Of a DNA stretch of 64,000 nt, positions 12,636-23,910 are shown in pieces (positions within the stretch are counted from its first letter, which is position 1; each line of letters starts with the position of its first letter). Position numbers and translations under genes: made by a program. This DNA is from Flaccisagitta enflata (taxonomy: Eukaryota > Chaetognatha > Sagittoidea > Aphragmophora): contig OZ231127.1 in NCBI GenBank assembly GCA_965153355.1, positions 4,526,001 to 4,590,000 of the forward strand, written 5' to 3'. The notes below the pieces were generated by a model. It saw only the letters and a list, made by a program, of their open reading frames with translations, made no database searches and had not been told where the DNA came from.

Positions 12636-12985
12636 ACAGAATAAAAATCGATGCTAGTCATAAAGTCATGGTCAATTTAACATGTTTACTCTTCCTTCAT
12701 AAGACTGAAAAATTGGATCAATGAAAATATCGATTTTCGCGAAAATGCGAAAAAATAAAAAAAGATTCAAAAATTCATAACTTCTAAACTATTGATCGTA
12801 GAGACTTCTGGTTGGCGCCATTTGAAAGAGAAAAATAAGCTCTTTCTTAGCTGTGAGTATCAAAAAATGTATCATCCCAGCCTAAAAACTGCACAACTTT
12901 CAAAAATTGCCGCAAACCGAAAATGGAAAACTTTATTTCTCCCCTACGTTTCAAAAAGTCGAATTACGTAATTCGACTTTTTTCC
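12404..12985 (+). mobile_element. Element G, intact-looking copy G1
   Basis: It starts with a GGCGGCTAATCGCC hairpin, then GGAAAAAAGTCG, and ends in CGACTTTTTTCC, the exact inverted complement. The interior has a (CT)n tract at 12557-12635 and the block CTATTGATCGTAGAGACTTC followed by TGGTTGGCGCCATTTGAAAGA. The same arrangement at 23.2-24.0 kb defines the family. There is no coding capacity. Confidence 0.7.
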
Positions 12986-13140
12986 AATAATATAACATAA
13001 GGTAATATAATATGATATAATGAATTGTAACAAAGTATAATATAACATGATATATCATGATATGATATGATTTAATATGATATGATATAATATGATGTAA
13101 TATAATACAATAGGATATCATACAATTCAATATTATATAA
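12985..13140. repeat. (ATATGATATA)-type degenerate AT repeat
   Basis: ATATAATATGATATAA variants of about 5-10 bp periodicity. Confidence 0.8.
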
Positions 13141-13259
13141 AAGCTACTGGCTGAAATTGTGCGGAAAATTCCCCTCTCTCTCTCTCTCTAGTCTTTTTTC
13201 TGCCCGAGCCGTTGTATCAAATAAAGCGGTAATTTCATTTTCACTCAAAGATTACTCTT

Positions 13260-13400
13260 TGAATTCGGGCCGGGGAGGAAAAGAGAAAGAGAAACAGAGG
13301 GGAAAAAAAAGAGAAAAGGAGAAATAGAAAGAGAAAGAGAAAAAGAGAGGAAAAGAAAGAACGAAATAGAAAAAGAGAGAGAGGAAAAAAGGCGTAAATT
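13260..13400. repeat. Purine-rich GAAAGAGAAA tract
   Basis: Degenerate GAGAAAGA repeats. A short (GT)n run follows at 13493-13520. Confidence 0.8.
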
Positions 13401-13519
13401 TGAAAGGCTGCGACGGTGGCAGACTTGAGGCCCATCGTTTGTCTTTTCGTCTTTCAAACCTTTGAATTTCTTTTTCTCTCTCTTTGTCTCGGTGTGTGTG
13501 TGTGTGTGTGTGTGTGTGT

Positions 13520-14344
<825 letters not shown>

Positions 14345-14508
14345 CCCTCTCCCGCCTTCGTATATATCCTTAACGATTTCCATTTGAATAGAAACTGTAT
14401 GTTCCTTCTTTTTTTTTCTGTCGTTCATTTTCCATCCCTTTTCCTCTCCTCCTTCCTCCATCTTCTCCTTTTGCTTCTCCTCTCTTAAAAATCTTCTTCC
14501 TCCACTTT

Positions 14509-14972
14509 TGGGCAGGGGCCGCAAAGGGGACAAAGTCCTGCAGAACGCGGGGGGACTTTCATTACAGTTGGTTTGTATGACCATTAGTTTGTTCATTCCT
14601 TCGTGCGTCCCCCCATCTATCAGGCCCCCTTGGCCTCAAATCAGGTCTCACAGGCTTCGAATGTTGTTAAAGCTAGAAACCTTGCTTAAGAGCCCTAATG
14701 TCAGGCCTCTTAGTGCTGAAATCAGCCCTCACAGACCTGATTTCATCCTAATAGACCGCAAATCAGGCATTCCAGGCCTCAAAATAGGCCTCACAAGCCT
14801 CTCAGACCGAATTCAAATAATTCCAGGCTTTCAATCATAGCCTTGAAGCCATGATATGGCGTAATCAGCTCATTTCTGAGTCTGATCATTTCCGAGTCTC
14901 AACCTCAGGCAGGACGAACAAAAGACCCTTTGTGTTCTACAGGACTTTGTGTCCTCTGGAGCCATTGCCCTG
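14509..14972. mobile_element. Foldback-type element P1 with tandem 'CAGGCCTCAAATC' interior
   Basis: The left end GGGCAGGGGCCGCAAAGGGG leads into ACAAAGTCCTGCAGAAC. The right end is its imperfect inverted complement (GTTCTACAGGACTTTGTGTC, then CTGGAGCCATTGCCC). The interior (14620-14840) is a decayed ~21-bp tandem repeat around CAGGCCTCAAATCAGGCCTC. The terminal GGGCAG(G/C)GGC is shared with element Q at 38.9-39.4 kb. Confidence 0.7.
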
Positions 14973-14979
14973 CTTCCTC

Positions 14980-15570
14980 TGACATATACCCTCGGGTGAT
15001 TTGTTGAATTTTGGTTACTCAGTTAACAATCATAGCCGTTGCTACTTTTGGTAAGCAGTTTACTTTTAGGTTAGATTGAGAGAGAATGTTTCTCAGGGTT
15101 TGTTTTTTAGAAAACTAGGACTAGGACTAGGACTAGGACTAGAAGTAGGAGTGGTGCGCGTCATAATAAGTCGGTGGGGGTTCACAAAGCCCTCTCCCAT
15201 TTATTTCAGTTCAGGTACAGTGGGGGATATTGTTCCACTTGTCATACAATTACAAAGGTGTTGCTGACCACATATTGGCCTTGGGCGACTGGTTACTATT
15301 TCTTTCTTTCTTTCTGTTTCCCTCCTCTTTCTTCTCATCCTCATCCATCTTTCTTTTTTATATCTGGCCCGTGCTCATAAAGTCGTGAGATATTCAAATA
15401 AAAAATGTTGCTTGACTTCAGGCTTGCAATAGAGAGAGAGAGAGAAAAAAGGGACAAAAAGAGGAGAAGTAAGAATGAGAGAAACTTGAAATCACTCTCA
15501 TACATTTTACGTATCGCCTGGACAAAGGCAAAAGTACAAAATAAGGAGAGGAAGAGAAACAGATGAGGGA
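14980..15570. other. Low-copy sequence with two tiny tandem repeats
   Basis: (ACTAGG)n at about 15113-15141 and a short (AG)n at 15430-15445. Otherwise nothing is recognised. Confidence 0.35.
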
Positions 15571-15572
15571 AA

Positions 15573-15716
15573 AACAAGGCCGGATACACGGCCATCAGTT
15601 GCGGACGGGTGGGCAGGGGCGGATATGCGCGTTTTCCCACTTTTCGACTCGATGGTTACAGACCAACGGACGGACGGACGGACCGACGGACGGACCGACG
15701 TGTCCGCAACTAAAAA
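15573..15716 (+). mobile_element. Short element family A, copy A2 (compact)
   Basis: The leader is AACAAGGCCGGATACACGGC. The 5' address AGTTGCGGAC precedes GGGTGGGCAGGGG, then comes a (GGAC)n core and the 3' arm GTCCGCAACT followed by AAAAAG. Address and arm are exact reverse complements over 10 bp. Confidence 0.85.
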
Positions 15717-15731
15717 GAAAGGAATAAAACC

Positions 15732-15916
<185 letters not shown>

Positions 15917-16000
15917 AGAGAGAGCGAGCGAGCGAGAAAGAATAGAAATGAGAGCGCAAATCTGAGAATAAAAGAGAGAGATGAAAAATGACGGCGCCGA

Positions 16001-16027
16001 CGACAACAACAACAACAACAACAACTG

Positions 16028-16125
<98 letters not shown>

Positions 16126-16175
16126 AAACAACAACAACAACAACAACAATAACAACAACAACAACAACAACAACA
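16001..16175. repeat. (CAA)n trinucleotide array
   Basis: About 175 bp of CAA/ACA with TGA and AAA interruptions. Poly-Gln, poly-Asn, poly-Thr or poly-Leu frames are artefacts. Confidence 0.97.
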
Positions 16176-16350
16176 GCCGACGACTTTAATTGACGCAGTA
16201 AAATGAAAGGAAAGAAAAAAAGAAAAAGAAAAAAACTGTTTGGAAGCGAAAAAAAGGTTTGAAACTCAAACTCAAAGCCAGATGCGAAACAAATGAATTA
16301 TATTGAATTTTTCGAATGTCTGTCTTTTCCATTGTGAGCCTTTCTGTGGT

Positions 16351-16562
16351 TTTTAGTCGCATGCACACGACCCTTTAACCCGCAATGTCAGTCGGTCTGT
16401 CCATCCATCTCTCCGTCAGTCTATAACACTTTAGCTTTCTTGACGTTTATGGGCGGTTTTTGCATTACTGTTCCTGCCCAAATACTTGGTTAGTCTTTTA
16501 TCACCACCCCCATCCAGTGTCCACCCGCACGCGACTTCGGTAGCCTTGTATGCGGCCTTGTT
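16351..16562 (-). mobile_element. Short element family A, copy A3 (reverse)
   Basis: It reads TTTTAGTCGCATGCACACGA, then GTCGGTCTGTCC, TGCCCAAATACTTGG, CCACCCGCACGCGACTTCGG, TAGCC and GGCCTTGTT. This is the complete family A order in reverse. Confidence 0.8.
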
Positions 16563-16576
16563 TTTTTTTAGTCTCA

Positions 16577-16826
16577 GTACACCTTGATCTGGGGGCTGAG
16601 AAAAACCCGAGATGAATCTCAATAGCTTTAATTACATGAAAAGCATACTTCTAGTCGCCCCAGTGGGATGAAATTTTACATGAAGAAAGCCGATGGTTTT
16701 GCAGAGCTTCAGTTAAAATTTCATCTCACTGGGTTAACTCGAAGTATGCTTTTCATGTAAATTAAGCTATTGAAACACGCTAGATTCATCTCGGGTTTTT
16801 CTCAGCCCCCAGATCGAGGTGCAGTA
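16577..16826. mobile_element. Foldback element I (~250 bp)
   Basis: The left arm (ACCTTGATCTGGGGGCTGAG..., continuing AAAAACCCGAGATGAATCTC) is mirrored by the right arm (...GATTCATCTCGGGTTTTTCTC, AGCCCCCAGATCGAGGT) with few mismatches over about 110 bp. Only about 30 bp separates the arms. It sits directly beside copy A3. Confidence 0.85.
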
Positions 16827-17034
16827 GAATCAGCTTTAAGAATTGAATATCTACGTCTCTAACCGTTCTGTTTCAGTATTCTGTCTACAAGGATAAAAAG
16901 AGAAAGAATGAATAAACAGTTTCTGACGTAGGGAATTGAAAAATGATTATGACATGATAGCATGGGCTCGACTGAAATATCAAATAACGCATCATGATTC
17001 TGTAGAAGCAAACAAAGTCAGAAGAGCAGACCGA

Positions 17035-17130
17035 TAGATAGACAGACTGACGGACTGGCAGTAAGACGGAAAAACACAGACAGACAGACGGACAGGAGGA
17101 CATAAGGAGACAGACAGACAGACAGACAGA
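17035..17130. repeat. (GACA)n tract
   Basis: Imperfect GACAGACA repeat leading into the GAAA array. Confidence 0.9.
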
Positions 17131-17134
17131 CAGA

Positions 17135-17161
17135 CGTAGCGAGAAAGAAAGAAAGAAAGAG

Positions 17162-17228
<67 letters not shown>

Positions 17229-17655
17229 GTGAAAGAAAGAGTGAATGAAAGAGTAAAAGAAAAAGTGAAAGAAAAAAAGAAAAAAAGAAAGCAAGAAAGA
17301 GTAAAAGAAAGAGTGAAAGAAAGAATGAAAGAGAGAAAGAAAGAAAGAAAGAGTAAAAGAAAGAATGAAAGAGTAAAAGAAAGAATGAAAGAGTAAAAGA
17401 AAGAATGAAAGAGTGAAAGAAAGAATGAAAGAAAGAAAGAAAGAATGAAAGAGTGAAAGAAAGAATGAAAGAGTGAAAAAAAGAGTGAAAGAAAGAGTGA
17501 AAGAAAGAATGAGAGAAAAAATAAAAGAGTGAAAGAAAGAATGAAAGAGAAAGAGGAAGAATGAAAGAGTGAAAAAGAAAGAGTGAAAGAGTGAAAAAGA
17601 AAGAGTGAAAGAGTAAAAGAAAGAATGAAAGAAAGAATGAAAGAGTGAAAGAGGA
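17135..17655. repeat. (GAAA)n and GAAAGAGT/GAAAGAAT degenerate array
   Basis: Clean GAAA to about 17228, then GAGTGAAAGAAAGAATGAAA-type higher-order variation to 17655. Confidence 0.95.
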
Positions 17656-17721
17656 ACGATTTGCGGCAATTTGATGTTTGACGAGTGCCAGGGCCAGAAT
17701 TGGCTGGAAACAATACGACTT

Positions 17722-17754
17722 TGACCTTTGTGACCTTGGATGACCTTTTGACCT
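17722..17754 (-). promoter_or_regulatory. Four TGACCT half-sites in 33 bp
   Basis: TGACCT occurs at 17722, 17731, 17741 and 17749, with gaps of 3, 4 and 2 bp. In reverse complement these are AGGTCA half-sites in direct DR3, DR4 and DR2 arrangement, the spacing grammar used by nuclear receptors. No nearby gene is known and activity is inference. Confidence 0.3.
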
Positions 17755-17933
17755 CAACAGCCGGTGTTGAACCCCGGCCAATGGTTAATGGATTACAGTC
17801 CAATACCAGCGGGGGGGGGGGAAGGGAAGGGGAGAGGCAGGAAGGGGTTATGAGGGCCGACGGTAAACCGAGTGTGTGACTGTGTGTGTGTGTGAGAAAA
17901 GAAGAAAAGAAAATAGTTTTAACGGGAGGCTTA

Positions 17934-18010
17934 CAGATATCCTTGCATTGAAGTAGAGAGAAAGAAAGAAAGAAACGGTTTTGGATACCCTTGCATTGAA
18001 GTAGAAAGAA
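17934..18010. repeat. Two copies of a ~54-bp unit
   Basis: GATATCCTTGCATTGAAGTAG and GATACCCTTGCATTGAAGTAG are 54 bp apart, each followed by GAAAG purines. Confidence 0.75.
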
Positions 18011-18079
18011 GGGAAGACAGAAAGAAGGAAAGGAAGAAAGAAAAGAATGTGAGAATGAAAGAAAGAACGAATGATTGAA

Positions 18080-18240
<161 letters not shown>

Positions 18241-18314
18241 AGAGAGAGTAAGAATGGACAGAAAGAAGGAAAGAATGATAGGAAAAAAAAGGATTGATGG
18301 AGAGAAAAAAAAAA

Positions 18315-18800
18315 AAACAAACAAAAAACAAAGTAACAAGCAAACAATCCAAATGACCAAACGAACGAACAAACAAACATACCAATGATTAAACAAACAA
18401 ACAAACAAACAAACAAACAAATGAGCAAACGAAGAAACAGACAAACAAATGAGCAAAGGAACAAACAAACAAACAAACAAACAAACAAAGAAACGAATGA
18501 ACAAACAAACAAACAAACCAACCAACCAACCAACCAACCAACCAACCAACCAACCAACCAACAAACAAAAAAACAAACAAACAATCAAACAGACGAACAA
18601 ACAAACAAACAAACAGACAAATTAACAAACAAACAAACAAACAAACAAAGAGACAAACAAAAAAATGAACAAACAAATAAAAAAAAAAACAAAAAAACAA
18701 AAAACAAACAAACAAAAAACAAACAAAAAAAAACAAAAAAAAAAAAAACAAACAAACAAACAAACAAACAAACAAAACAAAAAAACAACAAACAAACCGA
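18315..18800. repeat. (AAAC)n array with an internal (CCAA)n block
   Basis: AAAC/ACAA repeats interrupted by CAAACGAG-type changes, with a pure (CCAA)n block at about 18517-18560 and poly-A-rich decay after 18670. Confidence 0.95.
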
Positions 18801-18931
18801 CACAGCAATCCAAACACCAAACAGCTCTTTGCTCCTCACCAATTTTGTTAATTATGACACCTGGGAATCGTATACCTGAAATTCTTAATGGATGAGGATT
18901 CAAATAAAGACAAGAACAAAAACAGCCGTTA

Positions 18932-18933
<2 letters not shown>

Positions 18934-19025
<92 letters not shown>
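18934..19025. repeat. (AG)n microsatellite
   Basis: Pure AG. Confidence 0.98.
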
Positions 19026-19028
<3 letters not shown>

Positions 19029-19079
19029 AATGGGTTGAGATGCGGTCGCAGTAAAATAGTAAGAGTCAAAGAGAAACAC

Positions 19080-19313
19080 AGGGCGTGTTTCCTGTGACGA
19101 CTAAAAACGCGTTTGTTCTCATTGAATGTGTTTACAGCATGAACACATATTCAAGAATTTCAACTGTCGAAGTGAGCGAAGTGAGCGAGCGAGCCCGTGA
19201 ACAGAGCGAGCGAGCGGAGCGTTGCGGAGCGAGTGAGCGGAGTGAGCGGTGTGAGCGAACGACCGAAGCGAGCGACCGAGTTGCCCTTTAGAAACGCGGT
19301 TGTCTTTGACTGA
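19080..19313 (+). mobile_element. Family D MITE, copy D2
   Basis: Left end AGGGCGTGTTTCCTGTGACG, then ACGCGTTTGTTCTCATTGAA, TTCAAGAATTTCAACTGTC, and a GAGCGAGC-rich core. The right end CTTTAGAAACGCGGTTGTC fades before the terminal repeat. Confidence 0.75.
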
Positions 19314-19494
19314 TTCAAAGAAAAAAAAAAAAAAAAGAAAAAAGAAGCAACCGAGACAAACAAACAGACAAAGAAGAATAAATGGAAAAATGAGAGTTTC
19401 TTTGTTGTTATTATTTCTTTTTTCTTCCCTGTTTCTTAACGCGTAAAGTAGAAAAAAAGAGTTTTGTCAGTCACCAGAGCTCTTCGTTTTTACC

Positions 19495-19830
19495 TCACCA
19501 CTTACTTACATCACCATATGTCCCTTAGTCACCAGAGCTTTTTCTCTTACCGTGTAATGGTTTGACAGACCCAAAACAAAAGAAAAAACCCATAGCCACC
19601 CTCAAAAGTTACCCCCTAACCCCCCCATATGTCCCTTTGTCACCAGAGCTCTTTCTCTCACCACTTGCTAATCCCTCCAAATGTCCCTCTGTCACCAGAG
19701 CTCTTTCTCTCACCACTTGCTAACCACTCCATATGTCCCTCTGTCAACAGAGCTCTTTCTCTCACCACTTGCTAACATCAGCATATGTCTCTCAGTCACT
19801 AGAGCTCTTCCCCTCAAAGTTCATCATTAC
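19495..19830. repeat. ~52-55 bp minisatellite
   Basis: The unit CATATGTCCCTCTGTCACCA followed by GAGCTCTTTCTCTCACC recurs at about 19515, 19627, 19678, 19731 and 19783. Confidence 0.85.
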
Positions 19831-19888
19831 CATATGTAATCCTGATGTCAAAGCTCCTTCCCTCCTTGTGTGTCAAGGTCACGAAACT

Positions 19889-20000
19889 CTATACGTTGGT
19901 GCGTTGGTCGGTTAATCAGTCCGTCTATCCCGTAACGTTTTGAGGGTGGCCCCTGCCGAATCGTCCGCGGCTGAAGTGCCGTGTATCCAGCTTTGTCCAT
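19889..20000 (-). mobile_element. Decayed A/B-type element fragment
   Basis: GTTGGTCGGTTAATCAGTCC, GGCCCCTGCCGAATCGTCCG and GCCGTGTATCCAGCTTTGT match a reverse family A/B copy with many substitutions. Confidence 0.55.
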
Positions 20001-20186
20001 CACATCCCCGGCCCATTACTGCTCCGGCCAACTAATACCCTACAAGGTACTGTATGTATCCGGCATTGTTTCCTTAACTCTAATGGAGCTCGGCGCGATA
20101 TTTTTTGACATTGTCATCTTCAATGGAAACGCACGTACGTCACATTATCATTATGTAATCAAGCTAGCTCTTCATCTTCCTCCTCA

Positions 20187-20734
20187 ACTACTATCTAGAG
20201 CAAAAGTATGGCAACACCTTAAGTCTTCACTCATCTAATCAATGAATAATACATAATATGATTCCAAAATAACTTCAATACTTGGCGATCACTCCCTGGG
20301 CATCAATGACCGCCTTTATCAGCCTCAGCATGCATTTGTAAAGAGATTTCAGTAAGTTGGCAAGATCTACTTCCAGACTTTATGAGAGGTTGTTTTGAGC
20401 CATGATATGCTACAAAAGTCGCATGTCCCTTGCTCAGTAGCGGCTTTGTTTGAGACAAAAGCGGGGGTTGAGATTTGGGCTGTCCCCCAGCTAACCACCA
20501 AAAAGTTTAACACTGTGTTTTGTGTGCCATTGCTTCTTTGTAACAGCGCAATGTGTCAGAGTGCTAGCTCTCAATAATTAAATGCACTGTTTTTGCCATT
20601 TTTGATTTGGAGTAGCAATCTTGTTTTGTCTGTCATTTCTAAATGCTTTGACTTAGATAAATGCGGTTTGCGTCATTGGATCAGAAATTTGATCTAGTTT
20701 CAGAATCTGCCATACTTTTGCTCTAGATAGTAGT
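20187..20734 (-). mobile_element. Tc1/mariner-like element remnant N
   Basis: Terminal inverted repeats ACTACTATCTAGAGCAAAAG (20187) and CTTTTGCTCTAGATAGTAGT (ending 20734), extended inward by TATGGCA/TGCCATA. The interior includes the transposase C-terminal fossil annotated separately. Ends plus transposase tail identify the superfamily. The short interior indicates internal deletion. Confidence 0.7.
20275..20400 (-). pseudogene. Tc1/mariner transposase C-terminal fragment
   Basis: Read on the minus strand, the frame ending in TGA at 20275-20277 gives LLKSLYKCMLRLIKAVIDAQ and then GVIAKY before the stop. This resembles the family's usual last segment, in which a Ser-Met-Pro-Arg-Arg-like helix is followed by a Val-Ile-x-Ala-x-Gly-Gly-x-Thr-Lys-Tyr end. 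The SMPRR and GGxT positions are substituted and an in-frame TAA lies about 27 codons before this tail, so the copy is dead. No catalytic DDE residues remain in the window. Confidence 0.6.
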
Positions 20735-20825
20735 CCGTCTTTCCGGATCGATGAATTAATTATTTTTAAGAAAATCAATATATCTCTCCAATATTGTCGC
20801 ATTTCCATTTTTTTTCTTTGTAAAT

Positions 20826-20932
20826 TGAATGAGCGAACCTAAGAACGGAGCGAACGAGCGGAGTGAGCGAGTGATCAAGTAATTGAGCGACCGGTTTAAA
20901 ACGCGCTTGTCTCTGCGTTAAAAACATGCCCT
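20826..20932 (+). mobile_element. Family D MITE, partial copy D3
   Basis: A GAGCGAAC/GAGCGGAGTGAGCGAG core followed by AAAACGCGCTTGTCTCTG and a CATGCCCTT end. Confidence 0.6.
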
Positions 20933-20988
20933 TACATCGCCGATGTCGTCACTAGTTCCTGTTTTTTTTTTGTTTTTTTGTTCACGAT

Positions 20989-21062
20989 TCACCACCACCA
21001 CCACCACCACCACCACCAGCACCACCACCACCACCACCAGCACCACCACCACCACCAGCACC

Positions 21063-21093
<31 letters not shown>

Positions 21094-21130
21094 CCACCAC
21101 CACCACCACCACCACCACCACCACCACCAC
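20989..21130. repeat. (CAC)n trinucleotide array
   Basis: CAC with regular CAG interruptions. Confidence 0.97.
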
Positions 21131-21374
21131 TAAGAGTATTACTGTCACCACAACTACCACCGCCGCAATCCCCGCCTTTGCCACTCCTCCACCGCCACCT
21201 CTTTCATTGTCATTACCACTCACCCACACAAACACTCTCGCCGTCACCGCCACCGCCACCGCCACTGCCACATGGTGCTTTAGGTTGGTAAAGAGTTTGG
21301 TTGGTCTTCGTTCTGGATCGAGGGTGGATTTTAGCCACGGTGTACCACCACCACCGCCACTACTACCGCCCCTC

Positions 21375-22047
21375 TCACCACCACCGCCTCCGCTGTGACC
21401 GCCGCCACCTTACTTGCCGGCCGGCACTCAACGACACTACCACTCACCTACACCGCCACTCTTAAGACTATCGTCACTACCTCCGCCACTCTCACCGCCA
21501 TCACCTCCGCTGTGACCGCTGCCACCTTACTTGCCGGCCGGCACTCAACGCACCACCCTCACTGCAACTACCACTTACCCACACCGCCACTTCTACAACC
21601 ATCGTAACCACCTCCGTCACTCTTACTGCTACCGCCTCTGTTGTGACCGCCACCACCTTGCTTGCCGGCTGGCACTCAACGCCACTACCACTTACCCACA
21701 CCGCCACTTCTACAACCATCGTAACCACCTCCGCCACTTTCACTGCCACCGCCTCCGTTGTGACCACCGCCACCTTGCTTGCCGGCCGGCACTCAACGAC
21801 ACTTCCACTCACCTACACCGCCACCCTTAAGACTATCGTCACCACCTCCGGCACTCTCACCGCCATCGCCTCCGCTGTGACCGCCGCCACCTTGCTTGCT
21901 GGTCGGCACTCAACGCACCACCCTCACTGCAACTACCACTTACCCACACCGCCACTTCTATGACCATCGTCACCACTTCCGCCACTCTCACCGCCACCGC
22001 CTCCGCTGTGACCGCCGCCACCTTGCTTGCCGGCCGGCACTCAACGA
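21375..22047. repeat. 117/131-bp alternating tandem repeat
   Basis: The anchor CTTGCCGGCCGGCACTCAAC starts at 21413, 21530, 21661, 21778, 21895 and 22026. The spacings are 117, 131, 117, 117 and 131 bp, so two length variants differing by 14 bp are interleaved. The rest of each unit is built of ACC/CCG-type triplets, which keeps Thr-rich frames open. Confidence 0.9.
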
Positions 22048-22086
22048 AGATGAAGAATGAGAATTCGTCCCCTTGTGTTTCACCTT

Positions 22087-22134
22087 GCCTGGTTTGCCTG
22101 GTTTGCCTGGTTTGCCTGGTTTGCCTGGCTTGGT
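22087..22134. repeat. (GGTTTGCCT)n 9-bp repeat
   Basis: Five tandem copies. Confidence 0.9.
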
Positions 22135-22439
22135 TGGCTAAAGGAAAAGAAATGCTGAACACAAAATGAGTTTTGTGCCCCGAGACGAAATCCCGTGAAC
22201 CTACAACCCCCTGCCCCCCCCCTCTGCTTGCCCCGTCCCCCCTTCCCCCCCCCAAAAAAAAGAAGAGGCTAAAGTGAAGTATAAGGAACCAGTCATCTGA
22301 GGATTGTTCATGGTCATCATTACTCGTTGCCTTGCTTGTAGTGATTTAATATAAGTGGTGAAGTAGGAGTAGGGCATGGTCTCAGAAATCTGAATGGCCA
22401 ATGTACAACGTAAGGATGAATTTTAGGATATTCTGTGAG

Positions 22440-22765
22440 GGCACATACTAGGTCTTCGCTGGCTGATTAAGGGCATTGAGGGCTGATTACTAATCAGTGA
22501 TGAGAGATCTATAAGAGGGCGGATTTGAGGTCTGAAGGGATGATTTGAGGCCTGAATGGCTGATTTGATGCCTAGATTTATTTGAGGCCTTAAGGGCAGA
22601 TATAAGGTCTGGAGGGTATATTGGAGGCCTGGAGGTTAGATTCTAGGCCTGGTGGGCTAATGTGCGGCTTAAAGGGCTGATAAGTGGTCTGGGGGGCTGA
22701 TTTAAGGGCTGACCAAAAGCGTGAGAGAGCTGATTTGAGGGCTGGGAGGGCAAAGATTTGGCTGA
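22440..22765. repeat. Decayed ~21-bp repeat (GGGCTGATTTGAGGCCTGAA)
   Basis: Single-orientation array of variants of GGCTGATTTGAGGCCTGA. The motif matches the interiors of elements P1, P2 and Q. Confidence 0.75.
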
Positions 22766-23225
22766 TTTGAGTTTTAAAATGCCTTGACGGCCAATGGGGG
22801 GAAGATGGACAGACTGACAGACAAAGAGATGCACAATATGTAATTTGGTAATTTGTTTATTTAAAATTTGGACTATGATTACTATGCTTGAGATTTTGAG
22901 GTTGACCCAGAGTGACTTGGTGGATTTTTCTCAATTAAAGGGAAAAATCTTGATTTAAGGTTGTGGATGTTATGAGCAGATAGATGTGAGGAATATGTGC
23001 CTCGCCCCCACAGTTCAACACATAGATCTGGTACTCTTTCTTGTCACTTGCACATTTCATAAATAACTGACAATTGTAGGTTTTCCCTCCTTTTGATTTG
23101 TATCTGTTGAGCTACTCTTTGGTAAGGGTTGAGGTGAAATTTTGATAATTCTTAGGATAGCGGTGAAGGGTGCGCATTAAACCCAAGTAAGAGCTCCTAA
23201 GGCTCTTGTCCTTTTTACCAATAAA
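22765..23225. other. Low-copy spacer, nothing recognised
   Basis: No open frame or element end is recognised. Confidence 0.3.
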
Positions 23226-23276
23226 GGCGGCTAATCGCCATAGGAAAAAAGTCGTAAATGTTGAGAAAAAAAAAAA

Positions 23277-23448
23277 GTTGCGGATGTTGGACTGGTGGAC
23301 AGGGGCACCCAACCCCCATCCACAACCCAACCCCCGCACAAGCATCTAGACCACTTGTTTTTCGACTTTTCCACTTGGACAGACAGACAGACTGACAGAC
23401 CGATAGATGGACTGACGGACAATGCCTCTCATAGAGTCCAGAGTTAAA
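23277..23448 (+). mobile_element. Short element family B, copy B2 nested in G2
   Basis: GTTGCGGATG, GGGGCACCCAACCCCCATCC and TCGACTTTTCCACTTGGACAG, then a (GACA/GGAC) core and GCCTCTCATAGAGT. The leader and terminal hairpin are decayed. Confidence 0.65.
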
Positions 23449-23676
23449 ATGAGAGAGAGACTGTGCTCTCAGGATGCACAATTATCGCCTGGGACATTTA
23501 AAAGTTCAAATAGACTTTAACTAACTCGATTCCTTATTTTTGAGAAAAATGCGAAAAATGCAAAAAAATAAAAAAGATTAAAAAAATCATAGCTCTGAAA
23601 CTATCGATCGCACAGAATTCTGCTTGGCGTCATCTGAAAGAGGAGATTTAGCACTTTCTTAGCTGATTTCATGCGT

Positions 23677-23910
23677 ACTACCTAGCTCATAAATATACGG
23701 ACACCCGAAAATGAGCATCAACTTTAGAAAGGTGCTGCGCCTAAGCAAAATAAATTACTAACCCCAGATTGGTCGCATTTGAAAATTTTTAAACAATTCT
23801 TTGAAATGAGCCTAATCTGGTGTCAGTAACTCAATTTGTTTAAGGCCAGCACCTCTCTAAAGTTGATGCTACTTTTCAAGTGTCCGTATATTTATGAGCT
23901 AGATGGTAGT
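23677..23910. mobile_element. Foldback element H (234 bp) nested in G2
   Basis: The left arm CTAGCTCATAAATATACGGA, then CAC..., continues through GCATCAACTTTAGAAAGGTG. It is mirrored by the right arm through TCCGTATATTTATGAGCTAG. Even the inner part (GCCTAAGCAAAATAAATTAC against its inverse) pairs imperfectly, so nearly the whole element can fold. Confidence 0.85.

Noticed and set aside
19495-19830. CRISPR-like look of regularly spaced repeats (also 2301-2478)
   Set aside because: A eukaryotic context with no cas genes. In the 19.5 kb array the spacers are part of the repeat, so it is a minisatellite.
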